Origin: Agrobacterium vitis
Lineage (GTDB): Bacteria > Pseudomonadota > Alphaproteobacteria > Rhizobiales > Rhizobiaceae
DNA: 64,000 nucleotides
Direction: 5' to 3'
NCBI RefSeq assembly: GCF_013426735.1
Contig: NZ_AP023273.1
Coordinates: 620,001-684,000 of the forward strand
The notes beneath the pieces were generated by a model. The model ran no database searches and had not been told where the DNA came from. It saw nothing but the letters and a program-made list of their open reading frames with translations. This document shows positions 44,996 to 54,091 of the stretch, in pieces. Both the position numbers and the translations under genes were made by a program. The stretch's first letter is position 1; every line of letters starts with the position of its first letter.

Positions 44996-45660
44996 GGTTG
45001 CACTGGCGCTGTCAGCATATAGCCCCGACCGCGGACGGTCTCGATAATGTCAGAACCAAGCTTCTTGCGCAGCCTTGCGATGATGACTTCGATGGAGTTG
45101 GAATCCACCTCAGCGTCTCCGTCGTAAACCCGCTCATTCAACTCGCGCCGATCAACAACCATCTCCTTTCGGAGCATGAGGCACGATAATACCCGCCATT
45201 CCAGCGCAGTCAGTTTGACTGGAAGCCCATTCAGCTCAAACGTGCCGAGTTGAGCATCAAACATCAGCGCGCCACAGCAAATGCGCGAAGAAGCATGGCC
45301 GGTTGCGCGGCGAACCAAGGCCCGCAGCCTCAGCACCAGCTCTTCGATTTTGAACGGCTTTGCAAGGAAGTCGTCGGCACCGGCCTTGAAGCTCGATACC
45401 TTGTCCGGCCAGCCGTCACGCGCCGTCAGGACAAGAACAGGGAGATTGCGTTCGCTTTCGCGCCACCCCTTTAGAACCGTGACGCCATCGATCTTCGGTA
45501 ACCCGAGATCAAGCACGGCAATATCGAACAACTCGGTCAGTCCGGCATGGAGCGCGTCCTCGCCATTGCGGGCGATGTCGACCACGAAGTTCTCCGACCT
45601 CAGCGCAGTGGCGATCCGGCCACTCAGGTCTTCATCGTCTTCGACGAGCAGTACGCGCAT
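44992..45660 (-). CDS. OmpR/PhoP-family response regulator
   Basis: A 222-residue DNA-binding response regulator. The receiver domain has the acidic pocket VEDDED, phosphoacceptor Asp 51 in VLDLGLP and the conserved lysine in AKPFKIEEL. The C-terminal winged helix (about 130-222) ends with VIIARLRKKLGSDIIETVRGRGYML. It is the first gene of the two-gene operon and is divergent from the OB-fold-like gene at 46014, a likely target. Confidence 0.94.
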   Translation of the reverse strand: MRVLLVEDDEDLSGRIATALRSENFVVDIARNGEDALHAGLTELFDIAVLDLGLPKIDGVTVLKGWRESERNLPVLVLTARDGWPDKVSSFKAGADDFLAKPFKIEELVLRLRALVRRATGHASSRICCGALMFDAQLGTFELNGLPVKLTALEWRVLSCLMLRKEMVVDRRELNERVYDGDAEVDSNSIEVIIARLRKKLGSDIIETVRGRGYMLTAPVQP

Positions 45661-46013
45661 GAGAACTAACTTTCATTTGTAGGAGAAGAGCCAGACTTAT
45701 CGAAAATGGCTGAACTGAATCTGAACCAGAAGGTTCAGCGGGGTAACGGCAGATGGAGCGTAGATTGCCCTGGAGTTTGTCAGGGGAAGTGGAAACCGGT
45801 TTTCCTGAAAAGACAAACGAGCACGACAGACCCTAGTGCATCGATCCAAACGGAGGCATCAGCCGAGTTTGGAAAAATCGATGCATAAACAAAAAATGAG
45901 TGCACGAAAGCATGAACGAAGTGAATGCGTCAGTGCACTAAACCATTTCCAACACAGTATGCAGCGGTTTTGCAGTTGGAAATGCTCTGGTCAATCACCA
46001 AGGAGAATGAACG
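45661..46013. promoter_or_regulatory. Divergent region between the response regulator and the OB-fold gene
   Basis: This 353-base gap holds the shared promoters. It contains the inverted copy B of the dispersed repeat (45775-45820), a CTGAACC/GGTTCAG palindrome (about 45721-45738), an AGTGCAC...GTGCACT pair (about 45900-45939), and a perfect 10-bp inverted repeat CATTTCCAAC (45944-45953) / GTTGGAAATG (45975-45984) about 30-70 bases upstream of the OB-fold gene. The last is close enough to affect that gene's expression. Confidence 0.45.
45775..45820 (-). repeat. Dispersed intergenic repeat, copy B (inverted)
   Basis: Starts GTTTGTCAGGGGAAGTGGAA and ends AAAAGACAAACGA. Read on the minus strand it matches copies A (23238-23284) and C (59257-59303). 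Terminal GTTTGTC/GACAAAC arms allow a hairpin. Confidence 0.7.
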
Positions 46014-46508
46014 ATGACGGTCGAACATCCCAGCGACGAGCATCCGGAAAAGGCTGGCAGGCCTGCTCCTCCGCACGAGCGACGAAAACGATACTGGATG
46101 ACGCTTCCTGCAATCGCCGTGGCGCTCGCCATCGGCGCGGTTGGAGGTGCCGGTGCCATGAAGCTGGTGCACCCCGCTCCCGAAATGGCCCCCTTGTCTC
46201 CTGTTGCTATCTCAACGATGCCGACATCAAGCCTGGTCACCATCAAGGGAAAAGTTGTCGATATTTATGGCAACAAGTTCATCCTGCAGGACGACAGCGG
46301 CAAGGCCCTGGTCGAAACCGGTCCTGCTGGAGACAGTGGCGACCTTGTCACGAAGGATGACGTCGTGACCATCCAGGGTCGGTTCGACGACGGTTTCGTG
46401 CGTGCGAGTTACCTGGTCGATAGCAGCGGGAAAACCGCGGCTCTTGGTCCTCCCGGTCCGCCGCCCCATAGGGCGTTCGGTGACTTTGCTCATAGACCTG
46501 CCCCCTGA
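46014..46508 (+). CDS. Membrane-anchored OB-fold-like periplasmic protein
   Basis: A 164-residue protein. A charged N-terminal tail (about 1-27) precedes one membrane segment (YWMTLPAIAVALAIGAVGGAGAMKL, about 27-50), so the rest should face the periplasm. The segment TIKGKVVDIYGNKFILQDDSGKALVETGP...VTIQGRFDDGFVRASYLVD resembles the bacterial OB-fold (YgiW/YdeI-like) proteins that often accompany stress or cation-responsive two-component systems. It ends in a Pro/His-rich tail. It is divergent from the response regulator and is likely under its control. Confidence 0.72.
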   Translation: MTVEHPSDEHPEKAGRPAPPHERRKRYWMTLPAIAVALAIGAVGGAGAMKLVHPAPEMAPLSPVAISTMPTSSLVTIKGKVVDIYGNKFILQDDSGKALVETGPAGDSGDLVTKDDVVTIQGRFDDGFVRASYLVDSSGKTAALGPPGPPPHRAFGDFAHRPAP

Positions 46509-46577
46509 GCAATTTGAACCAAAACTGGTTTGTCACGTTAAGTGATGGGCTTTCCACCCCACCAAAGGATAGAACCT

Positions 46578-46978
46578 ATGAAACGATACATTCTTTCCGC
46601 CGTCGCTCTTGCTGCCCTTGCCAGCACCGCATTTGCCCAGCAGCCCCCAGCACCACCACCGCCGCCGCCAGCCCCGCCCATTGCAGGCGGCATGGCTCCC
46701 GACGCCGATGTCGCACCACCACCACCACCACCGCCAGCGGGCATGCCCGGTGGACCGGAAGAGCGTGCAGGACCTCCTCCACGTGGCCCAGAAGGCCCGA
46801 TGGGTCCCCATGGCCATCGCCCACCACCGCCGCCAGCACCCTCAAAGGCAGCGCATTTCCGGGTCGAGGATGGCGACACCAGAATTGATATCAAATGTGC
46901 TGACGACGAGCCGATGAAGGCCTGTGCCGATATCCTGCTTCAGGTTATTGATCGGTTGAACGGCCCTGCGCATCCCTA
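46578..46978 (+). CDS. Exported proline-rich small protein
   Basis: A 133-residue protein with a clear signal peptide (MKRYILSAVALAALASTAFAQ, cleavage near residue 20). It continues as a low-complexity region rich in Pro, Gly and His (about 21-95) and a conserved-looking C-terminal domain (HFRVEDGDTRIDIKCADDEPMKACADILLQVIDRL) with two cysteines that could form a disulfide. It lies 69 bases after the OB-fold gene, probably in the same unit. No function is recognised; metal or envelope-stress roles are speculative. Confidence 0.72.
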
Positions 46979-46991
46979 AGCATTTAGAATC

Positions 46992-47029
46992 CTTGTTGTC
47001 GCACGGTTCGGTAGCCGTGCGACAACAAG
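46992..47029. terminator. Strong stem-loop between convergent genes
   Basis: A perfect 15-bp stem, CTTGTTGTCGCACGG (46992-47006) and CCGTGCGACAACAAG (47015-47029), with an 8-base loop. It lies between the proline-rich gene and the convergent AraC gene, so it can terminate either. There is no long T tract. Confidence 0.7.
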
Positions 47030-47090
47030 CCCCGACAAAACTGGTAAAACCGACTGCGCCTCATCATTGGCTCAGGTCAGGCCTATGAAA

Positions 47091-48008
47091 TCAAGCCGGT
47101 TTTGTCTCGGCCTCAACAACGCTCTTCACCATGCTCGAGTACATTCCGGTCGTCCGGAACTCGGTCGGACTGGCGCCGAAATGCCGCCTGAAAACCTTGG
47201 AGAAATAGTTCGGCTCTTCGAAGCCGCACATCGTTGATATCTCCTTTACGGAGAGATGCGAGCCTTTTGTCAGCAGTTTGACTGCTCTTTTCAGACGTTT
47301 GTGTAGCACGAATTCCGCTGGCGGCATGCCTTCGCTCGCAGCAAAGACCCGTGAGAAATGGGCCCGACTGAGACCAGACACTGCCGCCAGTTGCTCAACG
47401 GAGAGAGACTGATCCAGATTGGCCGAGATATGATCGATCACATGCTGCATTGTGCGATATTCTGCGCTCAAGGCCGGGTGTGAGCCGAAAACATCGTCAT
47501 AAAGCGCCATGGCCGCCTCATAGGCGATTGCCGAGGCCCGCCCCGGCGTGTCCGCGCCTCCGGCAATGAGACGTTGGCTGCAATCGGCAAGATGCTCGAC
47601 GGTCTGCTGGTTCAGGTTGAGAATAGGTCCCATGGCCGTGAGGATCGCGTTATGGATTCGCAGCGCTTCCTCGCCATTCATCGAAATCCAGAAGAACTCC
47701 CAGCGTCCTCCGGGCTCCAGCCAATATCGATGATTATGCGGCACCACGAGCAGCAATGTCTGGCCCGGCGTGACCCGATAGATGCTGTTTTCATAGCGCA
47801 GGTTTCCAGCACCCGAGATCGTGTATTGAAGAACGGTAAACGGTGTTTGCCCACGCTTCCTGCCATCCCAGTCATAGGTGGCATCGCTGCGCACTTCATA
47901 GCCTGTGCTGGTGGGCATTGTATGCAGGCTATGGCGGCCCCGAGGCAGCGAAACGGTGCGCATGATCGGCCCAGCGTCAATCATCATCTTTAGCACAGAA
48001 TTACCCAT
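47091..48008 (-). CDS. AraC-family regulator of the alpha-galactoside locus
   Basis: A 305-residue regulator. The N-terminal part is an AraC cupin-like sugar-sensing domain (VLQYTISGAGNLRYENSIYRVTPGQTLLLVVPHNHRYWLEPGG). The C-terminal part has two helix-turn-helix units (LSVEQLAAVSGLSRAHFSRVFAASEG; LSVKEISTMCGFEEPNYFSKVFRRHFGASPTEFR). It is divergent from the alpha-galactosidase-importer operon, matching the AraC-type activator that governs the S. meliloti agp genes. It likely activates in response to an alpha-galactoside. Confidence 0.9.
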   Translation of the reverse strand: MGNSVLKMMIDAGPIMRTVSLPRGRHSLHTMPTSTGYEVRSDATYDWDGRKRGQTPFTVLQYTISGAGNLRYENSIYRVTPGQTLLLVVPHNHRYWLEPGGRWEFFWISMNGEEALRIHNAILTAMGPILNLNQQTVEHLADCSQRLIAGGADTPGRASAIAYEAAMALYDDVFGSHPALSAEYRTMQHVIDHISANLDQSLSVEQLAAVSGLSRAHFSRVFAASEGMPPAEFVLHKRLKRAVKLLTKGSHLSVKEISTMCGFEEPNYFSKVFRRHFGASPTEFRTTGMYSSMVKSVVEAETKPA

Positions 48009-48199
48009 GAAAGCATAATACCTCTCTGGTGGTCTGAACGATTTTACAGATAATGCCGATCAAGAGGAAAATATACATTGATCCTAGCAATATTCGCAAG
48101 GAATGCGACCGGCACTTGACGGGACGCTTCATTCCGCCTGTGCGAATCAATTTTACCCTCTCGGGACAAAACGGTCTAACACATGTGGAGGAGCATTGT

Positions 48200-49672
48200 A
48201 TGAGCAGCTTCAAGATCGCCATCATCGGGGCTGGTAGCGTCGGCTTTACCAAGAAACTTTTCACCGACCTTTTGAGTGTGCCGGAGTTTCACGATGTGGA
48301 ATTTGCGCTCACCGATATCAGCCAGCACAATCTTGATATGATCAAGACAATTCTGGACCGGATTGTCGAGGCAAACAGGCTTCCTGCCAAGGTGACGGCG
48401 TCTACGGATCGCCGCGATGCCATTTCGGGTGCGCGCTATATTATCAGCTGCGTGCGCGTCGGCGGTCTTGGGGCCTATGCCGATGATATCAGAATTCCGC
48501 TGAAATATGGTGTCGATCAATGTGTGGGCGATACGATTTGCGCCGGCGGCATTCTCTATGGCCAGCGCAATATTCCGGTCATCCTGGATTTCTGCAAGGA
48601 TATCCGTGAACTGGCCGAGCCGGGAGCAAAATTCCTCAACTATGCCAACCCCATGGCGATGAATACCTGGGCGGCGATTGACTATGGCAAGGTCGATACG
48701 ATCGGGCTTTGCCACGGTGTGCAGCATGGTGCAGAGCAGATCGCCGAGATTTTGGGTGCCGGTCCGGGCGAGCTGGATTACATTTGCTCCGGCATTAATC
48801 ACCAGACATGGTTTGTCGATGTGCGCCTCAAGGGCCGCAAGATTGGCAAGCAGGAGCTGATCGATGCCTTTGAGGCCCATCCGGTGTTCTCGCAGCAGGA
48901 AAAACTGCGTATCGATGTCTTGAAACGCTTCGGGGTCTATTCAACCGAGAGCAACGGCCATCTGTCGGAATATCTGCCTTGGTATCGCAAGCGGCCTGAA
49001 GAGATTACCCGTTGGATTGATATGTCCGACTGGATTCACGGCGAAACCGGCGGTTATCTGCGCTATTCCACTGAGACCCGCAACTGGTTTGAAACCGAGT
49101 TTCCGCAGTTTCTGGAAAGTGCGGGCAAGCCGCTGGACCCCGCCAAGCGCTCCAATGAACATGCCAGCCATATTCTGGAAGCACTGGAAACCGGGCGGGT
49201 TTATCGCGGCCATTTCAATGTGAAAAACAATGGCATCATCACCAATCTGCCGTTGGATGCGATTATTGAATCGCCCGGATTTGTGGATCGCTTCGGCATC
49301 AATATGGTGGCGGGCATAACCTTGCCGGAGGCCTGTGCGGCCACCTGCATTTCGTCAATCAATGTGCAGCGCATGTCGGTCCATGCCGCCATTTCGGGGG
49401 ATATTGATCTGTTGAAACTGGCGGTGCTGCATGATCCGCTGGTGGGGGCGATCTGCACGCCGGAAGAAGTGTGGCAAATGGTGGATGAGATGGTGGTTGC
49501 CCAGGCTGAATGGCTACCGCAATATGCCCATGCCATTCCTGAAGCCAAAGAACGGCTGAGCCGAGGTACCGTCAAGACCCGCGATTGGAAGGGCGTTGCC
49601 CGGCGCGATGTGCGTTCCATTGATGAATTGAGGGCCGAAAAGGAAGCGACAAAGCTGAAGGCCACAAGCTGA
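48200..49672 (+). CDS. agaL1: GH4-family alpha-galactosidase
   Basis: A 490-residue NAD+ and Mn2+-dependent glycoside hydrolase of family 4. The Rossmann start is IAIIGAGSVGFTKKLF. The metal-binding cysteine lies in CHGVQHG (about 172) and the metal histidine in SGINHQTW (about 201), with NYANPMAMNTW between. GGAGGAG precedes the ATG at 48200. It is cytosolic and hydrolyses imported alpha-galactosides. Family 4 also contains alpha-galacturonidases and alpha-glucosidases, so the exact specificity is inferred from the agp context. Confidence 0.88.
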   Translation: MSSFKIAIIGAGSVGFTKKLFTDLLSVPEFHDVEFALTDISQHNLDMIKTILDRIVEANRLPAKVTASTDRRDAISGARYIISCVRVGGLGAYADDIRIPLKYGVDQCVGDTICAGGILYGQRNIPVILDFCKDIRELAEPGAKFLNYANPMAMNTWAAIDYGKVDTIGLCHGVQHGAEQIAEILGAGPGELDYICSGINHQTWFVDVRLKGRKIGKQELIDAFEAHPVFSQQEKLRIDVLKRFGVYSTESNGHLSEYLPWYRKRPEEITRWIDMSDWIHGETGGYLRYSTETRNWFETEFPQFLESAGKPLDPAKRSNEHASHILEALETGRVYRGHFNVKNNGIITNLPLDAIIESPGFVDRFGINMVAGITLPEACAATCISSINVQRMSVHAAISGDIDLLKLAVLHDPLVGAICTPEEVWQMVDEMVVAQAEWLPQYAHAIPEAKERLSRGTVKTRDWKGVARRDVRSIDELRAEKEATKLKATS

Positions 49673-49786
49673 TCCAGACATAGACATGTCATCCGGTTTC
49701 TGAGGAGGGGCCGGATGACATGACCCGCGAGGGAGCGCCGCGCATTTTGCGGCACAGCTATAAGAAGTGAGGAGGGAACAACCATC

Positions 49787-51874
49787 ATGAAAAGCGTCAC
49801 CCATACCGCAAAGACTGCTGCCCTGTTGCTGGGCGTGTCGGCTTTTGCTGTTGCAGCCTTTGCGTCTGAGCCCACCGTCGTGCCCGAGGCTCCTCCCTTT
49901 CCGGGACAAGGCAAGATCACCTATGTGCCGCGGGATTCCATTGAGGAGTTCAAGGCTCTTCCGAGTTACAGCGAGCCGGATTGGGTGACAGAAAAATTCG
50001 TCAAAACTGGTAAACTGCCACCGGTGAAGGAGCGCCTACCGAAAGAGCCACTGGTGTTCAAGACCGGCAATATGCCCGATGGCATCGGTGTCTATGGCGA
50101 TACCTTGCGCCACGTGATTGGTGGCAGGCCCGAGGGCTGGAACTATTCAGCGGGCCAGACCCAAGGCTGGGGTGGTATCGACATTGCCATGTCGGAATGC
50201 CTGACGCGTACAGCTCCGCTGTTTCAGGTGAAGGCCGATGATGTTGAGCCTTTGCCCAATCTCGCCAAGAGCTGGGATTGGTCGGCGGATGGACACAAGT
50301 TGACCATGCATCTGATTGAGGGCGCAAAATGGTCGGATGGCGTGCCGTTCACCTCCGATGATGTGATGTTCTACTGGAATGACAATGTTCTGGACAGAAA
50401 TGTCACGCCCTTGAACGGCGCAACGCCCGAAACCTTTGGTGAAGGCACGACACTGAAGGCCATTGATGATTATACCGTCGAATGGACCTTCAAAGAGGCA
50501 TTTCCGCGGCAATATCTGTTCGCCATGGCTTACGGAACATTCTGCCCCGGCCCTGCCCATATTCTCAAAACCAAACACCCCAAATATGCCAAGGACTTCA
50601 CCTATGATCAGTATAAAAACGGCTTTCCGCCTGAATATATGAACATTCCGGTGATGGGGGCCTGGGTACCATTGTCCTATCGTTCTGATGATATGATCGT
50701 GCTGCGCCGCAATCCCTATTACTGGAAGGTGGATGAGCAGGGGCATCAACTGCCCTATATCAATGAGCTGCATTACAAGCTCTCCACATGGGCCGACCGC
50801 GATGTGCAGGCGATTGCTGGCTCCGGCGACCTGTCCAATCTTGAGCAGCCGGAGAATTTTGTCGAAAGCCTGAAGCGGGCAGCGCAGCCATCTGCCCCTT
50901 CCCGCCTTGCCTTTGGCGCGCGTCTGATTGGCTATAATCTGCGGCTCAACTATTCGGCCAATGGCTGGGGTGATCCCGATGCGCGTGGCCAGGCCGTGCG
51001 CGAGCTGAACCGCAATCCCGATTTCCGCAAAGCCATTACCATGGCACTGGATCGTAAGAAGATCGGGGAATCGCTGGTCAAGGGACCGTTCACCGCCATT
51101 TATCCGGGCGGATTGTCGTCAGGAACGAGCTTTTATGATCGCCAGTCAACGATCTATTATCCCTTCGATCTGGCCGGTGCCAAGGTGTTGTTGGCCAAGG
51201 CCGGGCTGAAGGATACCGATGGCGACGGCTTCGTCAATTTCCCGGCGGGCGTGGCGGGTGGTCAGGATGTGCAGATCGTTCTTCTGTCCACCTCAGACTA
51301 TGGAACCGATCGCAATCTTGCCGAAGGCGTGATTGGCCAGATGGAAAAGCTTGGCCTAAAAGTGGTGTTGAACTCAATGGATGGTGTCAAACGTGATCAG
51401 GCCAATTTTGGCGGCCGGTTCGACTGGATGGTCCGCCGCAATGATCCCGACATGACATCCGTGGTGCAAAACACCGCGCAATTGGCGCCGACCGGGCCAC
51501 GCACCAGCGGGCATCACCGCGCGGGGAAGGACGGCACGGTTGATCTGATGCCCTATGAGAAGCAGCTGGTTGCCATCGTCAACAGGTTCATCTCGTCTCA
51601 GGACAATGTTGAGCGACGGGATTTGATGAAACAATATCAGAAAATTGCCACCGAAAACGTCGATACCATCGGACTGACGGAATATCCGGGTGCGCTGATC
51701 ATCAACAAGCGGTTCTCCAACGTTCCGGTGGGTGCGCCGATTTTCATGTTCAACTGGGCGGAAGACACCATTATCCGCGAACGCATGTTTGTGACCGCCG
51801 ACAAGCAGGGTGATTTTGAGCTGTTCAAAAACCAGCTTCCCGGCAAACCCGGTGAAAACAAACCTCTCAACTGA
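49787..51874 (+). CDS. agpA: Dpp-type ABC binding protein for alpha-galactosides
   Basis: A 695-residue periplasmic binding protein of the SBP_bac_5 family (dipeptide/oligosaccharide type). It is longer than DppA, as is usual for the AgpA branch. The signal peptide is MKSVTHTAKTAALLLGVSAFAVAAFA. Body motifs include AKSWDWSADGHKLTMHLIEGAKWSDGVPFTSDDVMFYW and FRKAITMALDRKKIGESLVKG. GGAGGG precedes the ATG. In S. meliloti AgpA is needed for melibiose and raffinose use; the same order of genes supports that role here. Confidence 0.9.
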   Translation: MKSVTHTAKTAALLLGVSAFAVAAFASEPTVVPEAPPFPGQGKITYVPRDSIEEFKALPSYSEPDWVTEKFVKTGKLPPVKERLPKEPLVFKTGNMPDGIGVYGDTLRHVIGGRPEGWNYSAGQTQGWGGIDIAMSECLTRTAPLFQVKADDVEPLPNLAKSWDWSADGHKLTMHLIEGAKWSDGVPFTSDDVMFYWNDNVLDRNVTPLNGATPETFGEGTTLKAIDDYTVEWTFKEAFPRQYLFAMAYGTFCPGPAHILKTKHPKYAKDFTYDQYKNGFPPEYMNIPVMGAWVPLSYRSDDMIVLRRNPYYWKVDEQGHQLPYINELHYKLSTWADRDVQAIAGSGDLSNLEQPENFVESLKRAAQPSAPSRLAFGARLIGYNLRLNYSANGWGDPDARGQAVRELNRNPDFRKAITMALDRKKIGESLVKGPFTAIYPGGLSSGTSFYDRQSTIYYPFDLAGAKVLLAKAGLKDTDGDGFVNFPAGVAGGQDVQIVLLSTSDYGTDRNLAEGVIGQMEKLGLKVVLNSMDGVKRDQANFGGRFDWMVRRNDPDMTSVVQNTAQLAPTGPRTSGHHRAGKDGTVDLMPYEKQLVAIVNRFISSQDNVERRDLMKQYQKIATENVDTIGLTEYPGALIINKRFSNVPVGAPIFMFNWAEDTIIRERMFVTADKQGDFELFKNQLPGKPGENKPLN

Positions 51875-51947
51875 TCAGCAGCGCTTCAGCCTGTGACTGT
51901 TTCGCAGGCTGAAGACACCCCTCTGAAACATTGGAGAGTGTGTTCCC

Positions 51948-52961
51948 ATGTTCCGATTTCTGCTTGTGCGCATTGCTTCTGCCATACCTGTGCTGTTTGT
52001 TCTCAGCGTTGTGACCTTTGCCATCATCAAGGCCCCTCCGGGGGATTACAGCGACTACATCCGTTCCCAGATGATCAATCAAGGCGGCGCATCGTTTGAA
52101 GCCGCCGATGCGCAGGCGCAGGCCTATAAAATTGCCAATGGGTTGGATAAACCGATCCCCATCCAATACATCAACTGGATCACCGGCATCGTCACCCGGG
52201 GCGATTTTGGCCATAGCCTGTTCTACAACAAACCTGTGTCGGAAGTGGTGGGCGAGCGCTTGCCCCGGACATTGGCGCTGGCGCTTGTCTGCCATATCCT
52301 TGCCTCCATCATTGGCATCACCTTCGGCATACTGGCAGCAACCCGGCAATATACCTGGGTGGATAGCCTGCTCTCCGGCATCTCGTTTCTCGGCATGACC
52401 GTGCCACGCTTTTTGATGGCGCTGATCATCGTCTACATCATGGTGTTCCATTTCAATGCTACGGAAATCAACAGCTTCAACTCTGCCAAATATGGTGGAG
52501 CGCCATGGTCCTTTGCCAAATTCCTCGACCTCTTGCAGCATGTATGGCCGGTGATTGCCATCGCCACCTTTGGCGGGCTGGCCTATAATATGCGGGTCAT
52601 GCGCGGCAATCTGCTGGATACGCTGAACGCGCAATATGTCGAAACCGCCCGCGCCAAAGGCCTGAGCGAGCGACAGGTGATCTTGCGCCATGCGGTGCCA
52701 AATGCGCTGCATCCGCTGATCATGTATCAGGGCGTCGTGCTGCCCTATATGCTCACCGGCGAGATTGAAACCGCGATTATTTTTGCCCTGCCCACCGTTG
52801 GCCCGGCCATTGTTGGCTCCATGTGGGTGGGCGATGTCTATGTCACGGCAACCTTCATGCTGGTTTTGTCGGCCACGTTGATTGTGGGCAATATCATTGC
52901 CGACATGCTGCTCGCACTCCTTGATCCACGGGTAAGATTGGGCGGAGGAGCGCACGCATGA
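51948..52961 (+). CDS. agpB: DppB-type ABC permease for alpha-galactosides
   Basis: A 337-residue inner-membrane permease of the BPD_transp_1 oligopeptide type. The first helix RFLLVRIASAIPVLFVLSVVTF is typical, and the ATPase-contact segment is YVETARAKGLSERQVILRHAVPNALHPLI. GGAGAG precedes the ATG. It overlaps the next permease gene by 4 bases. Confidence 0.92.
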   Translation: MFRFLLVRIASAIPVLFVLSVVTFAIIKAPPGDYSDYIRSQMINQGGASFEAADAQAQAYKIANGLDKPIPIQYINWITGIVTRGDFGHSLFYNKPVSEVVGERLPRTLALALVCHILASIIGITFGILAATRQYTWVDSLLSGISFLGMTVPRFLMALIIVYIMVFHFNATEINSFNSAKYGGAPWSFAKFLDLLQHVWPVIAIATFGGLAYNMRVMRGNLLDTLNAQYVETARAKGLSERQVILRHAVPNALHPLIMYQGVVLPYMLTGEIETAIIFALPTVGPAIVGSMWVGDVYVTATFMLVLSATLIVGNIIADMLLALLDPRVRLGGGAHA

Positions 52962-54079
52962 AAGCCGATGTTCAAACCGTAGCCATGTCCTCTCCCGCCA
53001 ATAATTCACACAGCAACGAAACCTATCTGGCGCTGGTCTGGCGGCGTCTTCGGCGATCGTGGACTGGGATGATGGGCCTTGTGCTCGTCTGCCTGCTGAT
53101 GCTGATGGTGGTATTTGCCGAGTTTTTCGCTCCCGTTGATCCGAAGCTGACCGGCACAGCCTTTGCGCCACCGCAGACCATCAGCATCACCGACCAAGAG
53201 GGCAATTTCGTATGGCCCCGCACTTATCCACTGGGAGAAAGCACGGCGTTTGACCCTATTACCTTCCAACCCATTTCTGGGCTGGACTTTGAAAACCCCG
53301 TCAACCTTGGCTTTTTCGTCAAGGGTTTCAGCTATAAACTGTTCGGTCTTTTGCCCACTGATCGCCATTTCTTCGGTGCAACGGATGGCACACCAGTGAA
53401 TTTTCTTGGCACCGATAAATTTGGCCGCGATGTGCTGTCACGTATCTTTTACGGCTCCCGCGTGTCGTTGATGATTGCCTTGACGGTGGTGTCTATTGTC
53501 ACCGTGGTGGGTACAACGGTCGGCATGGTCTCTGGCTATTATGGTGGCCAGTTCGATACCTGGATGCAGCGTTTTGTGGAGCTGGTTCTGGCCTTTCCGC
53601 AATTGCCGCTTTATCTGGCACTGACGTCGCTGATCCCGGTGACCGCTCCCACCAATGTGTTTCTGGGCTTTGTCATCATCGTCATGTCCGCACTGGGCTG
53701 GGCGCAGATGTCGCGCGAAGTGCGCGGCAAAACACTGGCGCTGGCGCGCATTGATTATGTGCGGGCTGCCATGGCCATCGGGGCCACGGATCGGCGCATC
53801 ATTCTGCAGCATATTTTTCCCAATGTGATGAGCCATGTCATCGTGTCCGTCACACTGGCCATTCCAAGCGTAGTTCTGCTGGAATCCTTCCTTGGCTTTC
53901 TGGGTTTTGCGGTCAAGCCGCCGCTGATTTCCTGGGGCCTGATGTTGCAGGATACCTCGACCTATTCCGTCATTGGGTCCTATCCGTGGATCCTGTCTCC
54001 CGTGGCCTTCGTGCTGATCACCGTCTTTGCGTTCAATGCGCTGGGTGATGGGTTGCGCGATGCCGTTGACCCCTATTGA
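52958..54079 (+). CDS. agpC: DppC-type ABC permease for alpha-galactosides
   Basis: A 373-residue inner-membrane permease of the DppC type. The first helix is GMMGLVLVCLLMLMVVFAEFF, the conserved LGTDKFGRDVLSRIFYGSRVSL follows an extended periplasmic loop (about 60-150), and the ATPase-contact motif is YVRAAMAIGATDRRIILQHIFPNVM. The start overlaps the agpB stop (ATGA), indicating coupled translation. Confidence 0.92.
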   Translation: MKADVQTVAMSSPANNSHSNETYLALVWRRLRRSWTGMMGLVLVCLLMLMVVFAEFFAPVDPKLTGTAFAPPQTISITDQEGNFVWPRTYPLGESTAFDPITFQPISGLDFENPVNLGFFVKGFSYKLFGLLPTDRHFFGATDGTPVNFLGTDKFGRDVLSRIFYGSRVSLMIALTVVSIVTVVGTTVGMVSGYYGGQFDTWMQRFVELVLAFPQLPLYLALTSLIPVTAPTNVFLGFVIIVMSALGWAQMSREVRGKTLALARIDYVRAAMAIGATDRRIILQHIFPNVMSHVIVSVTLAIPSVVLLESFLGFLGFAVKPPLISWGLMLQDTSTYSVIGSYPWILSPVAFVLITVFAFNALGDGLRDAVDPY

Positions 54080-54091
54080 GGAGGCCAAGTC

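Noticed and set aside
46533..46894. Gly/Trp-rich frames opposite the proline-rich gene
   Set aside because: They are the reverse reading of CCA/CCG proline repeats; the plus-strand frame has a signal peptide and a ribosome-binding position.
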